Shown here: one piece after another, positions 57,785 to 64,000 of the stretch
Numbering within the stretch: position 1 is the first letter of the stretch
Layout: the number at the start of each line of letters is the position of its first letter
Source: Sordaria brevicollis
Lineage: Eukaryota; Ascomycota; Sordariomycetes; Sordariales; Sordariaceae
Assembly (NCBI GenBank): GCA_033439795.1
Contig: JAUTDP010000018.1
Location: forward strand, 310,001-374,000
Direction of reading: 5' to 3'
Length of the DNA stretch: 64,000 nt
Made by a program: the position numbers and the translations under genes
Notes under the pieces: generated by a model
Seen by the model: the letters and a program-made list of their open reading frames with translations, nothing else
Database searches by the model: none
What the model was told of the DNA's origin: nothing

Positions 57785-59413
57785 ATGTCGACACCTACGC
57801 CGTCACCGATTTCTCCCCTTCTCTTCTCGGCACAGCTTTATCCTGGCCGCGCGCTGGGCTGGCTGATGCTTGGAGGGTCGTTGCACGACATCTTGACTCG
57901 CCTCAAGACCGAGCCCCATCGATTCCCGAATCTCGATGTCAAGTACAGCCCAACCGAGCCGACGAGGTCGGTCGTCGTTATCGATCTGCCTGCAAACGGC
58001 ATGCGTCTGCAGTTCGACGCTCCAGAGCAGCGATTACGCTTGATTGAAGTGATCGATTTCACAAAGAACCACATCTTTATCAAGGCAGCCGATAACAAGG
58101 AACGTGACCTTGTTCGCCCTTCGACAGGATCTTCTCCGTCAACCGATAGCCCCGCGGGCCCTACATTCCGTCACATTTATCAGCGATTTCTGGGTCCCAC
58201 CTACAATGGAGAGTTCCTTGATGGGCCAAATACTCCAGACAACGCCGTCGACCAGTATGGCCTTTACATGTTATCATGGCCCGGAGTGGCCTTTAGTTTT
58301 GCCATGAGGAAAGCGGATTACTCGGCCGACAAGAGCGTAGTTGACCTACTGCCATCTTCCCAGGTCCCCGAGGTCATGGCCGTTTTCAGTGGGGATTCAT
58401 GGACACAGGCCCGGCAGACGCTGTGGACTGAGGTTTTGCCTAGTCTCAAGACGTTCACGCCACTGACCAAAGGAAAGGAGGTGTTTCCCGACGAGGTGTC
58501 CTTGATCAAGATTTATGGTGGAGGGAAACTGCAGGTCTTTCGAAAGTGGACGGATCAGCACTTTTGGATTCGACTGGGACAGACAACTCCGCAAGATCTT
58601 GTATCCCATTTGGGTCCTCCTGATGCCATATACCGAAAGAACGACCATAAGATGTTCGCTCACAAAGTGCGGACGGAGAGCGATGCAATGAAGCGACCGG
58701 ACAGTGCTGATTTGAAGCACCAGGACGACCTTACGGACACGGATCAATCGTCGGCCAACGCTGGGTCGGATGGCTACCACTCGAGCGACGATGAGACCAG
58801 TGATGTCAGCATCGAAGGCGGCCACGTGTCAGGCGAGTGCTTTTACAACTATTTCTACCACGGATTTGATGTACTGGTCTCAAGGCCGACGGCACCGTCA
58901 GCGGTACCACCTTCTCAGGAGCAGGGGAAGAATGTGCCCAATATTCCCAAGGACTGGCTTCTCACAGCGAATGCCGACAGCCTTGTAGCCACTAAGATTG
59001 TTTTGCACGGGAATGTCCCTGGGTCGTATCCCTTCAACCGCCACCGTCGCTGCCGATGGGAGATTCCGTATCTTTCGTCCGTCTCGGACGTTGTGATCAA
59101 CTCGGAGTCGGATTTCCCCCTGATCGAGGAGAGCCTGCGCAAGGAGTGGCAAACCATATATCCTTCTGAAGAAGAGGCGCGCAAGGCTCAGAGAGGTATG
59201 GTTCTCAACCGAGGATGGGGAGACAGTCCTGGCAGCAGCATCGAGTTTCTCGGCGGGTGGGAGGGAGACGGGGCGACGGCAGCACCGGACGCCGGTGGCA
59301 CAGCCAAGAAGTTTGATGGACCTGCTGACTCCACAACTACTCTTTATGGATTCCCGGGCCTCGTCTTTGAGGTGTTGAAGAACGGTGCTGTCACTGCCGT
59401 GACGGTGTATTAG
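57785..59413 (+). CDS. PHAF1/UPF0183 family protein (C16orf70-like)
   Basis: An intronless frame encodes 542 aa. The start MSTPTPSPISPLLFSAQLYP leads into PGRALGWLMLGGSLHDILTRL, the family's N-terminal block. Other family marks are SVVVIDLPANGMRLQFDAPEQ, YGLYMLSWPGVAFSFAM, IKIYGGGKLQVF, a TPQDLVSHLGPPDAIYRKND segment, and FYNYFYHGFDVLVS. Human PHAF1 (422 aa) acts in phagophore/autophagosome biology; the fungal role is not established. Acidic Ser/Asp-rich inserts account for the extra length. The ATG at 57785 is the first in frame; upstream the frame is open but has no ATG. Confidence 0.88.
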   Translation: MSTPTPSPISPLLFSAQLYPGRALGWLMLGGSLHDILTRLKTEPHRFPNLDVKYSPTEPTRSVVVIDLPANGMRLQFDAPEQRLRLIEVIDFTKNHIFIKAADNKERDLVRPSTGSSPSTDSPAGPTFRHIYQRFLGPTYNGEFLDGPNTPDNAVDQYGLYMLSWPGVAFSFAMRKADYSADKSVVDLLPSSQVPEVMAVFSGDSWTQARQTLWTEVLPSLKTFTPLTKGKEVFPDEVSLIKIYGGGKLQVFRKWTDQHFWIRLGQTTPQDLVSHLGPPDAIYRKNDHKMFAHKVRTESDAMKRPDSADLKHQDDLTDTDQSSANAGSDGYHSSDDETSDVSIEGGHVSGECFYNYFYHGFDVLVSRPTAPSAVPPSQEQGKNVPNIPKDWLLTANADSLVATKIVLHGNVPGSYPFNRHRRCRWEIPYLSSVSDVVINSESDFPLIEESLRKEWQTIYPSEEEARKAQRGMVLNRGWGDSPGSSIEFLGGWEGDGATAAPDAGGTAKKFDGPADSTTTLYGFPGLVFEVLKNGAVTAVTVY

Positions 59414-61711
59414 TCGTTTTGTATGGCTACGAACGCATTGGTCATGATGTCTACGGCGAGTCGCTTTTCGGTCATTACGTTGGTTTTGGATATATGGTAT
59501 AACGGAGTATACAGGCACTAGAGGAGCGAGGCATTTCGCCAGTATTGTCTAATTTAGGTACACAACCTCATACATAAGCGGAATTCTTTTCAAGATGGTT
59601 TAATCTCACACGTGGCTCTACCTTGCCTAGGCTAGGAGACAAAAACGCAAACATCCTTGCATTGAAGGCAGCAGTCTAGCTCTAGTATGTAGGCCTGCCT
59701 TTGACTTGAGGACTATACTCACATCCACTGTCAACTTAAGCAAGACGCAAGCTACTTTTTTGTCTATTGATCCCCTGGACGTCATGAGAGCTACGCGCTG
59801 GATATGTCATCGTCTTTCCTTGTTCTGCTCAGAACACAGCCAGCCACCCCTGTTTTCTTTTGTTGGGAGCAACGCCTTCCAAAGCAGTGGACTCACCGCC
59901 AAAGACCTTGTTGGACGGTTGGGATGTTGGAAATGGGAATGCCCCTTGTTCATCACATCACAACGAGAGCTGTGGGGTCTTGTTCCATTGTGGTAGATGA
60001 TCGCTCTTCCACCAACATCTAGGCTTGAATACCAGAGGCAGATATCACAGCCACATGATCTGTGAGAGTTGGTTCTCGCCATCTGTTGATCAACCAACAC
60101 GATGCTTGAGGTTCCAACCTCTTGACAAAAACTCGAGATGGTGATAAATCCGACCCAACCAGAAACAATACCTCTATGCAACTCGCAATGCCGCTGATGT
60201 AAAATTGTAATAATGCAGTGATGAATCAAGCTTTCCAACCGACGTCCATGCTGACATGCATCAAACTTGAGTACAAACGTCCGAAATTCACCAACTAGTC
60301 ACCAACAACCGGCCCAGGCCCTGAAGAACTGCGCCTGTCAGTGGCTCCCAGGCCCGAACGGAAGGGTGATCCATAGCGGGTAATAGTGGGGTCACGGTCT
60401 GCATTTCCTGCCCCACTTTCCTCGTTTTCTGCGCTCCTTCTGCCAGGGGCCCCCTATCCCTTTAGCTGTGCAATTGAACCATTTTGTGCCAAGATTTTTT
60501 CTACCTGCAGTACTTCGTGACTTTGAGAGGTATTGCCAAGCGAAATTTATCGAAATTTATTGGCTCGCTTCTGTTATCCCGCCTCTTACCTACACTCCAC
60601 ATTCAGTGCAATGTCAAAATCGCTGCAAAAGCTGGGAAAATCGAGGTATCGACATGGACACAGATGTTACTGTGGGGTTTTCTAGCCAATCGGCTACTAG
60701 AGATCTGTGCTTGGCACAAAATGGTTCAATTGCACAGCTAAAGGGATGAACTGCCGAAGTGATGCTCAGCTGTCGATGACACAGCCAGCAAGGACGATCC
60801 GCCGTTTCAACGGGCCACAGCAGGAACCTCAAGCAAGCAGCGAAGCTCTGCAGGTCGCAGGGTGGCAGGGCGATGGAGCAATCCAGTGGCAGTGAGGTGG
60901 CCAGTGACGCCCGGCCGGGGGTTTGGGTGGGAGTACGAGTGGAACCTTCCCGCCCAACATTTTGGAGAGAATTGAGGCGGAAGGAAGGAAAGACCTCTCG
61001 TCTGGAAATGTTCGGGAGAAACAGCCCCGTATCGTACCCGACACTCATGCTGTGCCTTCCACTTGGAGCTGCACTGTCTTGAAGAGAAGGAGTGAGTGAG
61101 TGTGAGTGACCTCCGATTTCGACCTCGTGCTCCCATCTCTCCCAATCCCATCACCTTGCATCCATCAAACCACGGCAGTCCTTTCAGGCGGTTTGTTCCT
61201 GTCGCACCAAGAACCAATTCATTGGACCATTGTTTCCATCCCTTACTTACACAGTACATGCGCCGCCAAAGGTACCTCTACCTATTCTTTGCAGCCATCT
61301 TTATAGTGTGCGCCCCGGCGAATAGAAAGTAGCTCACGACCACAGCATAGCAACACTGCATATACGTACCTTGCCCGTCTGACGTCGACGTTGGCTATTG
61401 TCTTGGTTTTTTGTGTTCACATGGCAGAAGACTGAAGCCACGGAAGAAGAAGCGCCCTGCCCAGCTCAGCCAGACCCCCGAAGAAGCACAAGACTGCTAC
61501 AGACAGACACATTCGACTATCACGAGAACCCAAGGCAGAGAGACACTTGGCGACAAACCTTAAACGAAGGAGCTAGGGGAGCCGAGCGAGGTTGCCCATA
61601 CAAGACAGACGCCCTCGGAAGCCAAGACGACGAACCGAGTGCATCCATTCATCCTTTTTCATCTCAACATTTACATACACAAGGAACGACAAGGGAGACC
61701 GACCGACAACG

Positions 61712-61744
61712 ATGCATATCATTATCCATTCCATGCGACTCTAG
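61712..61744 (+). promoter_or_regulatory. Ten-codon upstream ORF
   Basis: ATG CAT ATC ... CGA CTC TAG, a ten-codon ORF with a second in-frame ATG, ends 56 bases before the main start. It matters only if it lies in the transcript leader. Confidence 0.35.
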
Positions 61745-61778
61745 TTCCTCCGTTACCCGCTTCCTCTGAAGACGTGGC

Positions 61779-61784
61779 ATGTGA
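61779..61784 (+). promoter_or_regulatory. Minimal start-stop upstream ORF (ATG TGA)
   Basis: ATG followed at once by TGA, 16 bases before the main ATG at 61801. Start-stop elements can hold ribosomes and lower translation of the gene behind them (known in other eukaryotes). The close spacing leaves little room for reinitiation. Confidence 0.45.
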
Positions 61785-61800
61785 ACGGCGCAGCACAGCA

Positions 61801-64000
61801 ATGACCGACCAAGATGCCAGTCCATCATCCAACCTTCGTCCGCGCCGAGCAACCAAGCAACAACCCGACATCTTCCTTCCCGACCGCCATGACCATGCCC
61901 CGACAGCCATCTCTGGCCAGGATCACCAGGTCAATACGATCCTCCCCGACGGCTCTTTGAACACGTCGGATCGTGATGACGACCGTGACGATAACTACGA
62001 TGACGCCAGTATACCGCCCGATCAACGACATCCCCGTTCCGACCACCACCCTCGCGCCGATGAAGGAAACTTCTCCTCCAGAGGCGCCCTTCGCCCTCAT
62101 AAGAACAGAACGAACGGCGCCTTTCTCCTTTCCGATCCAGTCTTTGGCGGCGGCACACATCTTCAGAAAACCCAGCTACAGCCACCCAAGAGGCAGAGCC
62201 TGTTAGACCCTAATAGGAATAGGATCACTAAGCATGGCCTTGACAGGTCGCCTGGCCGGAGCAAGCGTACGGGTCCTTCAAACGAGGTAGGACTGGGACT
62301 GGTTCAGCGTTCAGGATCAACAGCCACAGCAGAGGCATCTCTGCGACAAGCATCCTCCATTACCGGCAGCACTCTCGCATCAAACCGCGGCTCTCTGGCA
62401 GGTGAGACGGTTGTTGGCGCAAACCCGCCGACCCAACGGACAGCCATGGCGCCCCTGGATATGGAATCGGCCCAGATCGTGAATATGGCTCTTAACCTGA
62501 GCGAGTCACGGAGGATAGCGTCGCGAAGGATCATCTCTCAACCAGTGCCTCCAAGGCTAGGGCCAGTCCCAGAACATAGTACAGGAGGAAGTCTTCGACA
62601 ACATCTGCAGCAGCAACGAAGAGTTTCGAGGAATATGTCACCTAGACCGGACCACTCTCCGCGCATCGCATCCGCACGGTCACTGCAAGCTCCGGCCGAT
62701 CTCGAACCATACCAATACCACTTTTCCCAGTCAACATTGGCGAGAGCGCAGAAGGCTAGGGAATATTTGGGCTTGATGGCGCAGTACAGACGGATACTCG
62801 AACTGCTGCCCCCGTTAAAGGCCGACCGATCAGTGGCATCATCTACCGTTAGCCCTCCGCTAACGCCCAATGGATCAAATTTTCCGAGTAGGGTCCCGAC
62901 CAACGATGCCGAAACAATATTTGGGCGACCATATAACCCGCTGCAGTATATTCGCAACAGGAAGATCCGGGCTCGTGAGAGGAAGACTCTAGACGGTGAA
63001 GGTCAAGGATTCAATGATGTTGAAAGGGTTTCCGAATGGGTCGACGAAGTAGCCAAATGGATCGCCAAGGGTCAGGATCGGGTACCGGGAAATCCTTCGA
63101 TACCTCCATTCACTCCGGCTCGTATCCTCTCACAGGAGAACTCTCCCCAGTCTCTCGGTTCTAGGCCGACAACAGCGATGATGCCTAAAATGAAACGGCC
63201 ACGAGTGGACTGGGCCGTAGATCCGGCTGATATGATCGCAGACATCTACTGGCTCGAACAGGACGACAACAGGTATTTGGTGGAGGATAGGAATTGGAAG
63301 CGCCTCTTTCCCCAAGGAGGTGTGGAGATTTATCGATCTCTCTCAAGAGATGATACTCCAGGCTCAAGCAAAATATTCTCCAACTCCAACAGTCTCACGA
63401 CCTTAGACAAAGCTCGCACGGAACCGCCACCCCAGGTTGTGGAACAGAAGCCGGTGCATAAGGCGCAGCAGGAGCAACCGCACGGCTTTAGTGCTAGTCG
63501 AGCCCGGGATAAAGCCCAACAGAAGCTTCGGGCGCTCAAGGGATCACATCATCGAGCTAACAGTTCCATATACAACCGGGATATCCTTCGAATCCACAGA
63601 GGCTCATTTTCAGAGTCATCAGATACGGACAGTGATCGGAAACGGCGTGGCAGGCACGGGACTATTTCCAGTAGTGGTAAGGACATACTGGCGAGGCAGA
63701 TGGAAGACATGATTGCTCAGGAGCAGCGAGATATCGAAGCGCACCCCCTCTATGACCAGGAGACGCAGCGGCTTAAGCTCCCGGATACCGGATTATCGAC
63801 CCCAGAAAGGGATCGGGAGAAGGCGCGCCTTACACCAGCGCTTAACCGCGCTAACAGCGTTGATGACCGCAGGCCGGCATCCCGGTCTGAGCCAGCTGAC
63901 CTAGAGGGCTCTTACTTCAAGCTCCCAGCCAAGGCAGCCCCGGCACAGGTTCTGGCTGGACGGATTGGCGTTGGGTCATTGAATGGGGATAGGCGGTTTT
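61801..64000 (+). CDS. Large, mostly disordered fungal protein, 3' end beyond the window
   Basis: ATG at 61801 opens a frame with no stop up to the last base, so at least 733 codons are present. The start has a purine at -3 (cagcaATGACC). The first 330 residues are polar and low-complexity. Ordered blocks follow: LARAQKAREYLGLMAQYRRI (about 313), then PYNPLQYIRNRKIRARERK (about 377), VSEWVDEVAKWIAKGQ, and a block WAVDPADMIADIYWLEQDDN (about 473) with RYLVEDRNWKRLFP. Later sequence is Ser/Arg-rich, then MEDMIAQEQRDIEAHPLYD. I have an impression that these blocks are conserved in filamentous fungi but cannot name the family or a function. No intron is apparent in the visible part. Confidence 0.75.
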   Translation, partial: MTDQDASPSSNLRPRRATKQQPDIFLPDRHDHAPTAISGQDHQVNTILPDGSLNTSDRDDDRDDNYDDASIPPDQRHPRSDHHPRADEGNFSSRGALRPHKNRTNGAFLLSDPVFGGGTHLQKTQLQPPKRQSLLDPNRNRITKHGLDRSPGRSKRTGPSNEVGLGLVQRSGSTATAEASLRQASSITGSTLASNRGSLAGETVVGANPPTQRTAMAPLDMESAQIVNMALNLSESRRIASRRIISQPVPPRLGPVPEHSTGGSLRQHLQQQRRVSRNMSPRPDHSPRIASARSLQAPADLEPYQYHFSQSTLARAQKAREYLGLMAQYRRILELLPPLKADRSVASSTVSPPLTPNGSNFPSRVPTNDAETIFGRPYNPLQYIRNRKIRARERKTLDGEGQGFNDVERVSEWVDEVAKWIAKGQDRVPGNPSIPPFTPARILSQENSPQSLGSRPTTAMMPKMKRPRVDWAVDPADMIADIYWLEQDDNRYLVEDRNWKRLFPQGGVEIYRSLSRDDTPGSSKIFSNSNSLTTLDKARTEPPPQVVEQKPVHKAQQEQPHGFSASRARDKAQQKLRALKGSHHRANSSIYNRDILRIHRGSFSESSDTDSDRKRRGRHGTISSSGKDILARQMEDMIAQEQRDIEAHPLYDQETQRLKLPDTGLSTPERDREKARLTPALNRANSVDDRRPASRSEPADLEGSYFKLPAKAAPAQVLAGRIGVGSLNGDRRF

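Larger units (their letters stand above)
59414..61800. other. Intergenic and long probable leader of the last gene
   Basis: No gene is supported over 2.4 kb; ORFs up to 150 codons show no domain. The last 400 bases look like a 5' leader of the gene starting at 61801. They contain at least three short upstream ORFs, at 61421-61435, 61712-61744 and 61779-61784. Confidence 0.5.

Overview
The window is nuclear DNA of a filamentous ascomycete. Short introns (50-90 nt) with GTAAGT/GTATGT donors, CTAAC/CTGAC branch sites and CAG/TAG acceptors interrupt most genes. Genes are spaced and monocistronic, and several products are fungal (Sam37, Rok1, a Clr5-domain protein, kinesin-5 with a BimC box). Gene content and codon style suggest a Sordariomycete close to Neurospora/Sordaria; that placement is inference, since no search was run. 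I saw no prokaryotic, viral, CRISPR or transposase genes, and no AT-rich RIP-type relics.

Layout. 0.9-24.5 kb is gene-rich: cytosolic aspartyl-tRNA synthetase (with a one-base frameshift), a CAX-type Ca2+/H+ antiporter (possible 3-nt microexon), a Clr5-domain protein, an SPRY protein with eight Pro-rich repeats, an Rrn9-domain protein carrying a C2H2 finger, pescadillo/NOP7, the GPI-transamidase subunit PIG-U/Cdc91 and mitochondrial Sam37. 24.5-44.5 kb is a desert of about 20 kb with no coding sequence above chance expectation. It holds trinucleotide repeats, inverted repeats, one promoter-like minus-strand unit with a 30-codon ORF, and a cluster of stable hairpins. 44.5-64 kb is gene-rich again: a charged nuclear-looking unknown, mitochondrial isoleucyl-tRNA synthetase, the DEAD-box helicase Rok1, kinesin-5, a PHAF1/UPF0183 protein and the 5' part of a long disordered conserved protein that runs off the end.

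How the genes relate. Fungal neighbours need not share a pathway, but protein-synthesis functions recur: two aminoacyl-tRNA synthetases, Pol I transcription (Rrn9-like), 60S assembly (NOP7) and 40S assembly (Rok1). NOP7/PIG-U, the 44.5-kb gene/IleRS and kinesin-5/PHAF1 are head-to-head pairs with shared upstream DNA.

Most unusual signals: (i) three non-canonical tRNA-like Pol III units (14.65, 22.3 and 52.0 kb), one looking like a tRNA whose two halves lie about 280 nt apart with complementary anticodon-stem strands and a T15 terminator; (ii) the 3-nt microexon in the antiporter; (iii) the 20-kb desert; (iv) the AspRS frameshift; (v) a start-stop uORF just ahead of the last gene. Exon boundaries were derived by hand from splice signals and reading phase; all joined coding lengths given are multiples of three, except AspRS, which needs one base restored.
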